Assembly: GCF_026072635.1 (NCBI RefSeq) | Contig: NZ_AP023081.1 | Span: 1,262,501-1,326,500, forward strand | Reading direction: 5' to 3' | Origin: Pseudomonas solani | GTDB lineage: Bacteria > Pseudomonadota > Gammaproteobacteria > Pseudomonadales > Pseudomonadaceae | DNA: 64,000 nucleotides | In this document: positions 44,518 to 53,670 of the stretch, in pieces | Layout: each line of letters begins with the position of its first letter | Numbering within the stretch: position 1 is the first letter of the stretch | The notes under the pieces: model-generated | The model's input: the letters and a program-made list of their open reading frames with translations, nothing else | What the model was told of the DNA's origin: nothing | The model's database searches: none | Translations under genes and position numbers: made by a program

Positions 44518-45942
44518 ATGCCACATATTCTCATCGTCGAAGACGAAACCATTATCCGTTCTGCCTTGCGCCGCCTGCTTGAACGCAACCAATACCAGGT
44601 CAGCGAAGCAGGTTCCGTCCAGGAAGCCCAGGAGCGCTACAGCATCCCCGGCTTCGACCTGATCGTCAGCGACCTGCGCCTGCCTGGCGCACCGGGCACC
44701 GAGCTGATCAAGCTCGCCCAGGGCACCCCGGTGCTGATCATGACCAGCTACGCCAGCCTGCGCTCGGCCGTGGACTCGATGAAAATGGGTGCGGTGGACT
44801 ACATCGCCAAGCCCTTCGACCACGACGAAATGCTGCAAGCCGTCGCGCGCATCCTCAAGGAGCGCCAGGAAGGCAAAGGCGCCCCGGCCGAACGCAGCGG
44901 TAACGCGCGCGGCACGGAAAAAGCCGCAGCGAGCAGCAGCGCCGCAGACGGCGAAATTGGCATCATCGGCTCCTGCGGCGCGATGCAGGAGCTGTACAGC
45001 AAGATCCGCAAAGTCTCGCCCACCGACTCCACCGTCCTGATCCAGGGCGAATCCGGTACCGGCAAGGAACTGGTGGCCCGCGCCCTGCACAACCTCTCCC
45101 GCCGCGCCAAGGCGCCGCTGATCTCGGTGAACTGCGCCGCGATCCCGGAGACCCTGATCGAGTCCGAACTCTTCGGCCATGAAAAGGGCGCGTTCACCGG
45201 CGCCAGCGCCGGCCGCGCAGGCCTGGTCGAGGCGGCCGATGGCGGCACCCTGTTCCTCGATGAAATCGGCGAGCTGCCGCTGGAAGCCCAGGCGCGCCTG
45301 TTGCGCGTGCTGCAGGAAGGCGAGATCCGCCGGGTCGGCTCGGTGCAATCGCAGAAGGTCGACGTGCGCCTGATCGCCGCGACCCACCGCGACCTGAAGA
45401 CGCTGGCCAAGACCGGCCAGTTCCGCGAAGACCTTTATTACCGCCTCCATGTGATCTCGCTGAAGCTGCCCGCCCTGCGCGAGCGCGGAAACGACGTGAT
45501 CGAGATCGCCCGCGCCTTCCTCGCCCGCCAATGCACACGCATGGGGCGCGAAGACCTGCGCTTCGCCCACGATGCGGAGCAGGCCATCCGTCATTACCCC
45601 TGGCCGGGCAACGTGCGCGAACTGGAGAACGCCATCGAGCGCGCGGTGATCCTGTGCGAGAGCCCGGACATCTCCGCCGAGCTTCTAGGCATCGACATAG
45701 AACTGGACGACCTGGATGACGACGTCTTCCTCGATTCACCCATGCAAAGCGCCAGCAGCAGCCACGAGCCGACCGAAGACCTGTCACTGGAAGACTACTT
45801 CCAGCACTTCGTCCTCGAGCACCAGGATCATATGACCGAGACCGAGCTTGCCCGAAAACTGGGCATCAGCCGCAAATGCCTGTGGGAACGCCGCCAGCGC
45901 CTCGGTATCCCCCGTCGCAAATCGGGTGCAGCGACCTCCTGA
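44518..45942 (+). CDS. cbrB: NtrC-family response regulator CbrB
   Basis: 474 aa. Receiver domain with phospho-acceptor Asp52 (VSDLRLPG), a sigma54 AAA+ domain with GESGTGKE, the GAFTGA loop (EKGAFTGASAG) that contacts sigma54, DGGTLFLDEIGEL and a C-terminal Fis-type HTH (ELARKLGISRKCLWERRQ). It activates the crcZ promoter just downstream and other catabolic genes. It starts 23 bp after cbrA. Confidence 0.97.
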   Translation: MPHILIVEDETIIRSALRRLLERNQYQVSEAGSVQEAQERYSIPGFDLIVSDLRLPGAPGTELIKLAQGTPVLIMTSYASLRSAVDSMKMGAVDYIAKPFDHDEMLQAVARILKERQEGKGAPAERSGNARGTEKAAASSSAADGEIGIIGSCGAMQELYSKIRKVSPTDSTVLIQGESGTGKELVARALHNLSRRAKAPLISVNCAAIPETLIESELFGHEKGAFTGASAGRAGLVEAADGGTLFLDEIGELPLEAQARLLRVLQEGEIRRVGSVQSQKVDVRLIAATHRDLKTLAKTGQFREDLYYRLHVISLKLPALRERGNDVIEIARAFLARQCTRMGREDLRFAHDAEQAIRHYPWPGNVRELENAIERAVILCESPDISAELLGIDIELDDLDDDVFLDSPMQSASSSHEPTEDLSLEDYFQHFVLEHQDHMTETELARKLGISRKCLWERRQRLGIPRRKSGAATS

Positions 45943-45987
45943 GGCGGCGAACCTCAGGAGTAGAGCGGTGTGGGCGGATTGCATCGC

Positions 45988-46017
45988 TTTGTTACCGCGT
46001 TAATCTCTCGTAACAAA
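45988..46017. promoter_or_regulatory. Inverted repeat upstream of crcZ, candidate CbrB site
   Basis: TTTGTTAC (45988-45995) and GTAACAAA (46010-46017), a perfect 8-bp inverted repeat with a 14-bp spacer, about 125 bp before the crcZ start, a normal enhancer distance. A further GGTAACGAAA half is at 46031-46040. It overlaps the cbrB terminator. Confidence 0.55.
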
Positions 46018-46053
46018 AGCCGGGTCTTAAGGTAACGAAAGCCCGGCTTTTTT
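46015..46053 (+). terminator. Terminator of cbrAB
   Basis: Stem AAGCCGGG / CCCGGCTT with a long loop, followed by a T run (46048-46053). It isolates crcZ from cbrB readthrough. Confidence 0.85.
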
Positions 46054-46112
46054 GTACCTGCCGATCCACCCCTGATCTTCGCAAACCCTTGATTTACAAG
46101 GATTCGCAAAAG

Positions 46113-46130
46113 TTGGCACGGCAACTGCTT
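46113..46130 (+). promoter_or_regulatory. Sigma54 promoter of crcZ
   Basis: TGGCACG-GCAA-CTGCT (46114-46129) fits the -24/-12 consensus with exact spacing; start expected about 46140. CbrB-dependent activation of crcZ is established in Pseudomonas. Confidence 0.9.
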
Positions 46131-46139
46131 TATCTCCAG

Positions 46140-46514
46140 TACAACAACAATAACAAACGTGTAACCCCACAATAAAAACAAGACGTATCGACTCCAGCAC
46201 AACAAAAACAAAACCGCGGAGGCGCAGCTAACTGATTCTTTTGGAGAGGAGTTGCCTTTGGGGCTCGCCCCACAGCCAGGCTGAGAACAACAAAACTGCC
46301 CTAAGGCAGCGCCGGAACTGGTTGGATCACGGAATGATCATGGCACCGTCAGCGTCCAAAGCAATCCGTTTGCTATTGACCCTCGATTCGAGGGCATTTT
46401 CAGAGGCCAAGAGCCTGCTGGAACGGGTCAAACAACAAAAACACCAAGCCCGACACAACAATAAAAACAAAGCACGCACCAATTTGGGGGGAGCTTCGGC
46501 TCCCCCAGTAGCTT
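46140..46514 (+). ncRNA. crcZ: CrcZ, Hfq/Crc-sequestering small RNA
   Basis: About 375 nt between cbrB and pcnB, the conserved crcZ site. It holds at least six A-rich CA motifs of AANAANAA type (for example near 46141, 46172, 46199, 46286, 46432 and 46456) that bind Hfq with Crc and so relieve catabolite repression. It ends in a perfect 8-bp hairpin GGGGGAGC-TTCG-GCTCCCCC (46487-46506), followed by AGTAGCTTTG, a weak U tract. The small open frames here are not genes. Confidence 0.92.
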
Positions 46515-46625
46515 TGACACACCCCCGCCGCTTCCTTCACCATCTCCCGACCCAGTGCTAGAATCCGCGTCCATCGTGCGGTCTTGTTCAATTCTGGCCG
46601 TCCATTCCGCAAAACAGTGCATCCC

Positions 46626-48026
46626 ATGCTGAAGAAGCTGATCCAGTCTTTTCGCTCTCCCCTGCGCCGCGCGCAGCATCCCCGCAGCACACCCGAAGTA
46701 TTGAGCAATCGCCAACACTCGCTTGAGCGTGCGGATATCAGCCGCAACGCGGTGAACGTGGTCGAGCGCCTGCAAAAAGCCGGGTACCAGGCGTACCTGG
46801 TCGGGGGTTGCGTGCGCGACCTGCTGCTGAACCTGGAGCCCAAGGACTTCGACGTGGCCACCAGCGCTACGCCCGAGCAGGTCCGCGCGGAGTTCCGCAA
46901 CGCCCGCGTCATTGGCCGCCGCTTCAAGCTGGTCCATGTGCACTTCGGCCGCGAGATCATCGAGACCGCGACCTTCCGCGCCAACCACCCCCAGGGTGCC
47001 GACGAGGAAGACAGCAACCAGTCCTCGCGCAACGAGAGCGGCCGCATCCTGCGGGACAACGTCTACGGCAACCAGGAAGAAGACGCGCAACGCCGCGACT
47101 TCACCATGAACGCCCTCTACTACGATCCGGTCACCGAGCGCATCCTCGACTACGCCCACGGCGTACACGACATCCGCAACCGCCTGATCCGCCTGATCGG
47201 CGATCCCGAGCAGCGCTACCTCGAAGACCCGGTGCGCATGCTTCGCGCCGTGCGCTTTGCCGCCAAGCTCGGCTTCGAGATAGAGAAGCACAGCGCCGCG
47301 CCCATCCGCCGCCTGGCGCCGATGCTGCGGGATATTCCCTCCGCCCGCCTGTTCGACGAGATCCTCAAGCTGTTCCTCGGCGGCAAGGCCGAGCGCACCT
47401 TCGAACTGCTGCTGGAATACGACCTCTTCGCCCCGCTATTCCCGGCCGCTGCAGCGTCCCTGGAGCGCGACCCGGAATACGCTGGCGCGCTGATCCGCCA
47501 GGCACTGGCGAATACCGACGAACGCATCCGCCAAGGCAAGCCGGTAACCCCCGCCTTCCTCTTCGCCGCCATGCTCTGGCCGGCCCTGCCTGCCCGTGCA
47601 GCGCTGCTGCAGGAGCGTGGCATGCCGCCGATCCCGGCCATCCAGGAAGCGGCCCACGGCCTGATCCTCGAACAGTGCCAGCGCACCGCCATTCCCAAGC
47701 GTTTCACTATCCCGATCCGCGAGATCTGGGACATGCAGGAGCGCCTGCCGCGCCGCAGTGGCAAACGTGCCGACCTGCTGCTGGAGAACCCGCGCTTCCG
47801 CGCCGGCTACGACTTCCTCCTGCTGCGTGAAAGCGCAGGCGAGCAAACCGACGGCCTGGGCGACTGGTGGACCGACTACCAGGAAGCCAGCGACAGCGAG
47901 CGTCGCGCCATGATCCGCGACCTCAGCAGCAAGGACGACGGCAGCGGCGCACCGCGCAAGCGGCGCCGTGGCGGCAGCCGTCGCAAACGCGGCCCGCGTG
48001 AAGGCTCGGCTCCCGCCAGCGAGTGA
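46626..48026 (+). CDS. pcnB: Poly(A) polymerase I
   Basis: 466 aa. The nucleotidyltransferase core is intact: LVGGCVRDLLL and DFDVATSA (catalytic DxD). RRDFTMNALYYD and EDPVRMLRAVRFAAKLGF are the RNA-binding signature that separates PAP from CCA enzymes only partly; location after crcZ and before folK matches pcnB. The basic tail (KRRRGGSRRKRGPRE) binds RNA. It adds poly(A) to RNAs to speed decay. Start at 46626 (MLKKLIQSF). Confidence 0.94.
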   Translation: MLKKLIQSFRSPLRRAQHPRSTPEVLSNRQHSLERADISRNAVNVVERLQKAGYQAYLVGGCVRDLLLNLEPKDFDVATSATPEQVRAEFRNARVIGRRFKLVHVHFGREIIETATFRANHPQGADEEDSNQSSRNESGRILRDNVYGNQEEDAQRRDFTMNALYYDPVTERILDYAHGVHDIRNRLIRLIGDPEQRYLEDPVRMLRAVRFAAKLGFEIEKHSAAPIRRLAPMLRDIPSARLFDEILKLFLGGKAERTFELLLEYDLFAPLFPAAAASLERDPEYAGALIRQALANTDERIRQGKPVTPAFLFAAMLWPALPARAALLQERGMPPIPAIQEAAHGLILEQCQRTAIPKRFTIPIREIWDMQERLPRRSGKRADLLLENPRFRAGYDFLLLRESAGEQTDGLGDWWTDYQEASDSERRAMIRDLSSKDDGSGAPRKRRRGGSRRKRGPREGSAPASE

Positions 48027-48541
48027 TGATGGAGCGCATCTATATAGGGCTCGGCAGCAACCTCGCCGAGCCTGCGGCACAACTGGCCTGCGCCCTGCAG
48101 GCCATGGCCGCCTTGCCACGCACTCGCCTGGCGGCCGTATCCTCGCTCTACAGCAGCGACCCGCTCGGCCCACCCGACCAGCCCCGCTATGCCAATGCCG
48201 TGGCCGCCCTCGACTCCGAACTCATGCCCCTGGAACTGCTCGACGCCCTGCAGGCGATCGAACTCGCCCAGGGCCGCGTGCGCAAGGACGAGCGCTGGGG
48301 CCCGCGCACCCTCGATCTGGACATCCTGCTGTTCGGCGAGCGCATGCTCGACGAGCCACGCCTGCAGGTTCCGCACTACCACATGCACGCTCGCGCCTTC
48401 GTTCTCTATCCCCTCGCGGAGATAGCCGGCGGTGGCCTGAAGCTCCCCAGCGGCCAGCCCCTGCAAGCACTTCTGGACGCCTGTCCCTTCGAAGGGCTCG
48501 AGGTCGTGGGGCGCCTTCCGGGCATGGCGGTAACGCCGTAA
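48026..48541 (+). CDS. folK: HPPK, 6-hydroxymethyl-dihydropterin pyrophosphokinase
   Basis: 171 aa. Transfers pyrophosphate from ATP to the pterin in folate synthesis. Motifs: IGLGSNLAEP, SSLYSSDPLG, RWGPRTLDLDILLFG (metal and pterin site) and LQVPHYHMHARAFVLYPL. ATG 48026 overlaps the pcnB stop (TGATG); a second ATG follows at 48029. Confidence 0.95.
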   Translation: MMERIYIGLGSNLAEPAAQLACALQAMAALPRTRLAAVSSLYSSDPLGPPDQPRYANAVAALDSELMPLELLDALQAIELAQGRVRKDERWGPRTLDLDILLFGERMLDEPRLQVPHYHMHARAFVLYPLAEIAGGGLKLPSGQPLQALLDACPFEGLEVVGRLPGMAVTP

Positions 48542-48644
48542 CAGATCGGTAACACCTGCAATTGACACCATGCCCCACCATCGGGACTATAAGCGTCCCG
48601 TTGCCCCGTGCCGGTGCAGAATCGGTACCGATGAGGACGTTTTC

Positions 48645-49445
48645 ATGCCTGATGTGACCCTGACCACCCTTCAAGAGCTGAAGCAGAAAGGCGAGAAGAT
48701 CGCCATGCTAACGGCCTATGACGCCACCTTCGCCCAGGCCGCGAGCCAGGCCGGTGCCGATGTGCTGCTGGTGGGCGATTCCCTTGGCATGGTCCTGCAA
48801 GGCCATGACAGCACCCTGCCGGTGAGCGTCGCCGACATGGCGTACCACACCGCCGCCGTGAAGCGCGGCAACCAGGGCGCGCTGATCATCGCCGACCTGC
48901 CGTTCATGGCCTATGCCACCCTGGAGCAGACCTTCGCCAACAGCGCCGCCCTGATGCAGGCCGGCGCGCACATGGTCAAGCTGGAAGGCGCCGCCTGGCT
49001 GGCCGAGCCCATCCGCCTGCTGGCCGAGCGCGGCATTCCCGTCTGCGCCCACCTTGGCCTCACCCCGCAAGCGGTGAACATCCTCGGTGGCTACAAGGTG
49101 CAAGGCCGCCAGGAAGCCCAGGCCCGCCAGCTGCGCGCCGACGCCATGGCCCTGGAACAGGCCGGCGCCGCCATGCTGCTGCTGGAATGCGTGCCCAGTG
49201 AACTGGCCGCCGAAATCACCCAGTCGGTGAAGATCCCGGTCATCGGCATCGGTGCCGGCAGCGCCACCGATGGCCAGGTCCTGGTGATGCACGACATGCT
49301 CGGCCTCTCTCTCACCGGCCGCGCGCCCAAGTTCGTGAAGAACTTCATGGAAGGCCAGCCCAGCATCCAGGCCGCCATGGCCGCCTACGTGAAGGCCGTC
49401 AAGGACGTCACCTTCCCGGCCGCCGAACACGGATTCTCCGCATGA
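48645..49445 (+). CDS. panB: 3-methyl-2-oxobutanoate hydroxymethyltransferase
   Basis: 266 aa TIM-barrel enzyme making ketopantoate from 2-oxoisovalerate, the ilv pathway product, and methylene-THF. VGDSLGMVLQGHDSTLPV (Mg site), KLEGA and IGIGAGSATDGQVLV match the family; start at 48645 (MPDVTLTTLQ). First of panBCD; its end overlaps panC (ATGA). Confidence 0.96.
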   Translation: MPDVTLTTLQELKQKGEKIAMLTAYDATFAQAASQAGADVLLVGDSLGMVLQGHDSTLPVSVADMAYHTAAVKRGNQGALIIADLPFMAYATLEQTFANSAALMQAGAHMVKLEGAAWLAEPIRLLAERGIPVCAHLGLTPQAVNILGGYKVQGRQEAQARQLRADAMALEQAGAAMLLLECVPSELAAEITQSVKIPVIGIGAGSATDGQVLVMHDMLGLSLTGRAPKFVKNFMEGQPSIQAAMAAYVKAVKDVTFPAAEHGFSA

Positions 49446-50302
49446 TCACCGTCAAGACCGTCCGCGAGCTGCGGGCCGCCGTGGCCCGTGCTCGTGGCGA
49501 AGGCAAGCGCATCGGCCTGGTGCCGACCATGGGCAACCTCCACGCCGGCCATGCCGCGCTGGTGGAAAAAGCCGCCCAGCGCGCCGATTTCGTCGTCGCC
49601 AGCATCTTCGTCAACCCGCTGCAGTTCGGCCCCAGCGAAGACCTGGCCAAGTACCCCCGCACCCTGCAGGCCGACCAGGAAAAACTGGTCGCCGCCGGCT
49701 GCCACCTGCTGTTCCACCCGGACGTCGAGGAGATGTACCCCGACGGCATGAGCGACCAGACCCGCGTCAGCGTGCCCCTGGTCTCCGAAGGGCTCTGCGG
49801 CGCCAGCCGTCCCGGCCACTTCGAAGGTGTCGCCACCGTGGTCAGCAAGCTGTTCAACATGGTCCAGCCGGACCTCGCCCTGTTCGGCGAGAAGGATTTC
49901 CAGCAGCTCGCGGTGATCCGCAAGCTGGTCCGCGACCTCAACATGCCGATCCAGGTCATGGGCGAGGCCACGGTGCGCGCCGAAGACGGCCTGGCACTGT
50001 CTTCGCGCAACGGCTACCTGAACGAGCAGCAGCGTGCCGCCGCACCGGCCCTGTACCGCATCCTTAAGCAGTTGGCAGCGTCCGTAGCCAGTGGCAACAG
50101 CGACTTCGCCGCACTGGAAGCCCAGGGCCGCGACGCGCTGAGCGAGGCCGGTTTCCGCCCCGATTACCTGGAAGTCCGCGAGGCCTCCAGCCTGCGTCCG
50201 GCGCAGCCCGGCGAGCGCGACCTGGTGATACTGGCCGCCGCTTACATGGGCACCACACGGCTGATCGACAACCTCGCCTTCAGCCTCGAAAAGCAGGCCT
50301 GA
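49442..50302 (+). CDS. panC: Pantothenate synthetase
   Basis: 286 aa. Joins pantoate and beta-alanine using ATP. VPTMGNLHAGHAALV is the HIGH-like site, SIFVNPLQFGPSEDLAKYP the pantoate site and LSSRNGYL the KMSKS-like loop. The ATG overlaps the panB stop. Confidence 0.97.
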   Translation: MITVKTVRELRAAVARARGEGKRIGLVPTMGNLHAGHAALVEKAAQRADFVVASIFVNPLQFGPSEDLAKYPRTLQADQEKLVAAGCHLLFHPDVEEMYPDGMSDQTRVSVPLVSEGLCGASRPGHFEGVATVVSKLFNMVQPDLALFGEKDFQQLAVIRKLVRDLNMPIQVMGEATVRAEDGLALSSRNGYLNEQQRAAAPALYRILKQLAASVASGNSDFAALEAQGRDALSEAGFRPDYLEVREASSLRPAQPGERDLVILAAAYMGTTRLIDNLAFSLEKQA

Positions 50303-50384
50303 AACCCGCGCCCGGCACGGCTTGCCCGCCCCTCGTGGTTCGGGCAAACTCTGCCGCCGCCAGCGTCCAGACAAGGAAAACGCC

Positions 50385-50765
50385 ATGCACGCCATCATGC
50401 TCAAGGCCAAGCTGCACCGCGCCGAAGTCACCCACGCCGTACTCGACTACGAAGGCTCCTGCGCCATCGATGGTGAGTGGCTGGACCTCGCCGGCATCCA
50501 CGAATACGAGCAGATCCAGATCTACAACGTCGACAACGGCGAGCGCTTCACCACCTACGCCATCCGCGGTGAAAACGGCTCGCGCATGATCTCGGTCAAC
50601 GGCGCTGCCGCGCACAAGGCCAAAGTAGGCGACCGGGTCATCATCTGCGCCTACGCCCACTACAGCGAAGCCGAACTGGCCAGCTTCAAGCCGCGCATGC
50701 TTTACATGGCGCCGGGCAACGAGCTGAGCCATACCAGTAACGCCATTCCGGTACAGGTCGCCTAA
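50385..50765 (+). CDS. panD: Aspartate 1-decarboxylase
   Basis: 126 aa pyruvoyl enzyme that makes beta-alanine for PanC. The self-cleavage Gly24-Ser25 (YEGSCAID) and NGAAAHKAKVGD are intact. Start 50385 (MHAIMLKAKLH) with AAGGAAA upstream. Followed by an intrinsic terminator. Confidence 0.97.
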   Translation: MHAIMLKAKLHRAEVTHAVLDYEGSCAIDGEWLDLAGIHEYEQIQIYNVDNGERFTTYAIRGENGSRMISVNGAAAHKAKVGDRVIICAYAHYSEAELASFKPRMLYMAPGNELSHTSNAIPVQVA

Positions 50766-50785
50766 GCCCTGACCCGCTAGACTGG

Positions 50786-50810
50786 AAGCCCGGAACACTC
50801 CGGGCTTTTT
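50786..50810 (+). terminator. Terminator of panBCD
   Basis: GCCCGGA-ACAC-TCCGGGC (50788-50805) followed by five T. Confidence 0.9.
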
Positions 50811-50847
50811 CATGTTCATAACCAAGTTGATTGCTTGAAGGCACGCC

Positions 50848-52512
50848 ATGAACCACCACCTGACTCCGCTCGACGTAACCCAACTGCCCAGCTGGGGCGC
50901 GCTCTCCGCGCACCGTGAGGAGCTGGCCGGTTTCAAGATGCGCCAGGCCTTCCAGGATGACGCCGAGCGTTTCAAGCGCTTCACCCTCAGCGCCTGCGGG
51001 CTGCTGCTGGACTTCTCCAAGAACCTGATCCGCGACGACACCCTGGCCCTGCTGGTGAAACTGGCGGAAGAGGCCCAGCTCAGCGACGCGATCAAGGCGA
51101 TGTTCCGTGGCGAGGTGATCAACGCCTCCGAACAGCGCCCGGTGCTGCACACCGCACTGCGCCGCCCCATCGGTGACAAGGTGCGGGTGGACGGCACCGA
51201 CGTGATGCCCGAGGTGCACCGTGTGCTGCACCAGATGACCGAGCTGGTGGGCTACGTGCACAACGGCCTGTGGCGCGGTTACACCGAGAAGCCCATCACC
51301 GACGTGGTGAACATCGGCATCGGCGGCTCCTTCCTCGGCCCGCAACTGGTTTCCGAAGCCCTGCTGCCCTTCGCCCAGAAAGGCGTGCGCTGCCACTACC
51401 TGGCCAACATCGACGGCAGCGAGTTCCGCGAGCTGGCCTGCAAGCTCAACGCCGAAACCACCCTGTTCATCGTCTCCAGCAAGTCCTTCGGCACCCTGGA
51501 AACCCTGAAGAACGCCCAGGCCGCCCGCGCCTGGTACCTGGCCCAGGGCGGCAGCGAGGAAGAGCTCTACCGCCACTTCATCGCCGTTTCCAGCAACAAG
51601 GAAGCGGCCATGGCCTTCGGCATCCGTGAAGAGAACATCTTCCCCATGTGGGACTGGGTGGGCGGCCGCTACTCGCTGTGGTCGGCTATCGGCCTGCCCA
51701 TCGCCATGTCCATCGGCATCTCCAACTTCAAGGAGCTGCTGTCCGGCGCCTACAGCATGGACCAGCACTTCCAGACCGCACCCTTCGAGCGCAACATCCC
51801 GGTGATCCTCGGCCTGCTGGGCGTCTGGTACAGCGACTTCTGGGGCGCCCGCAGCCACGCGATCCTGCCCTACGACTACTACCTGCGTAACTTCACCGAC
51901 CACCTGCAGCAGCTGGACATGGAATCAAACGGCAAGAGCGTGCGCCAGGACGGCAGCCCGGTCACCGCCGGCACCGGCCCGGTGATCTGGGGCGGCGTCG
52001 GCTGCAACGGCCAGCACGCCTACCACCAGTTGCTGCACCAGGGCACCCACCTGATCCCGGCCGACTTCATCGTCCCGGTGTCCAGCTACAACCCGGTGGC
52101 CGACCACCACCAGTGGCTGTTCGCCAACTGCCTGTCCCAGAGCCAGGCGATGATGCTCGGTAAATCCCGCGAGGAAGCCGAGAGCGAGCTGCGCGCCAAG
52201 GGCCTGCCCGAGGCCGAGGTGCAGCGCCTGGCACCGCACAAGGCGATCCCCGGCAACCGCCCCAGCAACACCTTGGTGATGGAGCGCATCAGCCCTCGCC
52301 GCCTGGGCGCGCTGATCGCCATGTACGAGCACAAGGTCTATGTGCAGAGCGTGCTCTGGGGCATCAACGCCTTCGATCAGTGGGGCGTCGAACTGGGCAA
52401 GGAGCTGGGCAAGGGCGTCTACTCGCGCATCGTCGGCAGCGAGGAAACCCCCGCCGAGGACGGCTCCACCCAGGGCCTGATCGACTTCTTCCGCGGCCGT
52501 CATCGCGGCTGA
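50848..52512 (+). CDS. pgi: Glucose-6-phosphate isomerase
   Basis: 554 aa. Interconverts glucose and fructose 6-phosphate. Signatures: IGIGGSFLGPQLVSE, SSKSFGTLET, the PGI motif region GCNGQHAYHQLLHQGT (catalytic Glu/His neighbourhood) and the catalytic Lys in LGKELGKGVY. Full family length. Confidence 0.97.
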   Translation: MNHHLTPLDVTQLPSWGALSAHREELAGFKMRQAFQDDAERFKRFTLSACGLLLDFSKNLIRDDTLALLVKLAEEAQLSDAIKAMFRGEVINASEQRPVLHTALRRPIGDKVRVDGTDVMPEVHRVLHQMTELVGYVHNGLWRGYTEKPITDVVNIGIGGSFLGPQLVSEALLPFAQKGVRCHYLANIDGSEFRELACKLNAETTLFIVSSKSFGTLETLKNAQAARAWYLAQGGSEEELYRHFIAVSSNKEAAMAFGIREENIFPMWDWVGGRYSLWSAIGLPIAMSIGISNFKELLSGAYSMDQHFQTAPFERNIPVILGLLGVWYSDFWGARSHAILPYDYYLRNFTDHLQQLDMESNGKSVRQDGSPVTAGTGPVIWGGVGCNGQHAYHQLLHQGTHLIPADFIVPVSSYNPVADHHQWLFANCLSQSQAMMLGKSREEAESELRAKGLPEAEVQRLAPHKAIPGNRPSNTLVMERISPRRLGALIAMYEHKVYVQSVLWGINAFDQWGVELGKELGKGVYSRIVGSEETPAEDGSTQGLIDFFRGRHRG

Positions 52513-52519
52513 TGCAGCT

Positions 52520-52542
52520 GCCGCACCCGCCCCGGGTGCGGC
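52520..52542 (+). terminator. Hairpin between pgi and the convergent regulator gene
   Basis: GCCGCACCC / GGGTGCGGC, perfect 9-bp stem and five-base loop. No U run on the plus strand, so terminator function is only likely. Confidence 0.55.
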
Positions 52543-52568
52543 ACTCCCCCGCCAGGTACCCGCCGCTG

Positions 52569-53558
52569 CTAGCGGCAGAAACGCTGGCGGTACTCGCTCG
52601 GCGTCACCCCCAACTCCAGCACGAACGCCCTTCTCAGGTTGTACTCGCTGATAAAGCCGGTGCGTTGTGCCGTGCGCTTGAGCGAGGCCGCCCCCGCCTC
52701 CAGCAACCGACAGGCCGCTTCCAGGCGCATCTGGAACAGCAGCCGCGCAGGCCCCATGTCCAGCTCCTCCTTGCAGCGTCGATGCAGGGTGCGGGGCGAC
52801 ACTGCCAGCGCCGCCGCTATCGCCTCGATGTCCAGGTCCTCCTGCAGGTGCTCCCGCAGCCAGGCCGATAGTTGCTCCACCAGCCCGCCCACCGGCGCCT
52901 GCTGGGCCAGCAGCTCGGCACTGAACTGGCGCTGCCCGCCAGGGCGCCGCAGGTACATCACCAGCCCCTTGGCCACCTGCAGCGAAACACCACGTCCCAG
53001 GTCCTCCTCCACCAGGCTCAGGCACAGGTCGATGCCCGCGGTAACACCCGCGGAGCTGTAGAAAGCGCCGTCACGCACGAAGAGCGCGTCCTCCAGCACC
53101 CGCACCGTCGGGAACAACCGTTGCAGCAGTGCCGCGTAGCGCCAGTGGGTCACCACCTGGCGCCCATCCAGCAGCCCAGCGCGCGCCAGCAGGAAGGCGC
53201 CGGTGCAGACCGAACAGCAACGCCGCGCAACCTGCGCCACCTCGGCCAGCCAGCGCACCAGCACCTCCGCCCCCATGGCCCGCTGCACGCCATGGCCGCC
53301 GGCCACCAGCAAGGTGCAGCCCACGAGCTCGGAGGGTGGCGGCAGCGCCTCGGCCTGCAACTGCAACCCGGTGGACGACGCCACCAGCCCCGCCTCAGGC
53401 GCCACCGTGCGCAAGCGATAAGGCGCCGCACGGCCACCCGGCAGGTGCTCGCCGACGGCAGCGAACACATCCGCCGGGCCACTGGCGTCGAGCAGCTGGA
53501 AATCGGTGAAGACCAGCAAGACGACGAGATGGGGCGGCGATTCGGGGGCTACGGACAT
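52569..53558 (-). CDS. GlxA-like transcriptional regulator (DJ-1-type domain plus AraC HTH)
   Basis: 329 aa. The N-terminal DJ-1/PfpI-like sensor domain (about 8-180: VLLVFTDFQLLDASGPADVF, CSVCTGAFLLARAGLLDGR with the elbow Cys) and a C-terminal AraC-type double HTH (ALAVSPRTLHRRCKEELDMG, FISEYNLRRAFVLELGVTPS). Members often regulate amine or carnitine-type catabolism; the inducer is unknown. ATG 53558 (MSVAPESPP). Divergent from a gene of the same DJ-1 superfamily, 112 bp apart. Confidence 0.9.
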   Translation of the reverse strand: MSVAPESPPHLVVLLVFTDFQLLDASGPADVFAAVGEHLPGGRAAPYRLRTVAPEAGLVASSTGLQLQAEALPPPSELVGCTLLVAGGHGVQRAMGAEVLVRWLAEVAQVARRCCSVCTGAFLLARAGLLDGRQVVTHWRYAALLQRLFPTVRVLEDALFVRDGAFYSSAGVTAGIDLCLSLVEEDLGRGVSLQVAKGLVMYLRRPGGQRQFSAELLAQQAPVGGLVEQLSAWLREHLQEDLDIEAIAAALAVSPRTLHRRCKEELDMGPARLLFQMRLEAACRLLEAGAASLKRTAQRTGFISEYNLRRAFVLELGVTPSEYRQRFCR

Positions 53559-53670
53559 GGGCCACCTGGCAGGCACTGACGAGGATTGGCGGAGTTTCAT
53601 CCATCACTGTCATTCGCGCCAGGCTGACCCGATTAACACTCCAGGCAACCCGCCCGCCAAGGAGTCCCCC

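Noticed and set aside
46241..46561. 106-codon frame between cbrB and pcnB
   Set aside because: Overlaps CrcZ and its terminator; non-coding composition.
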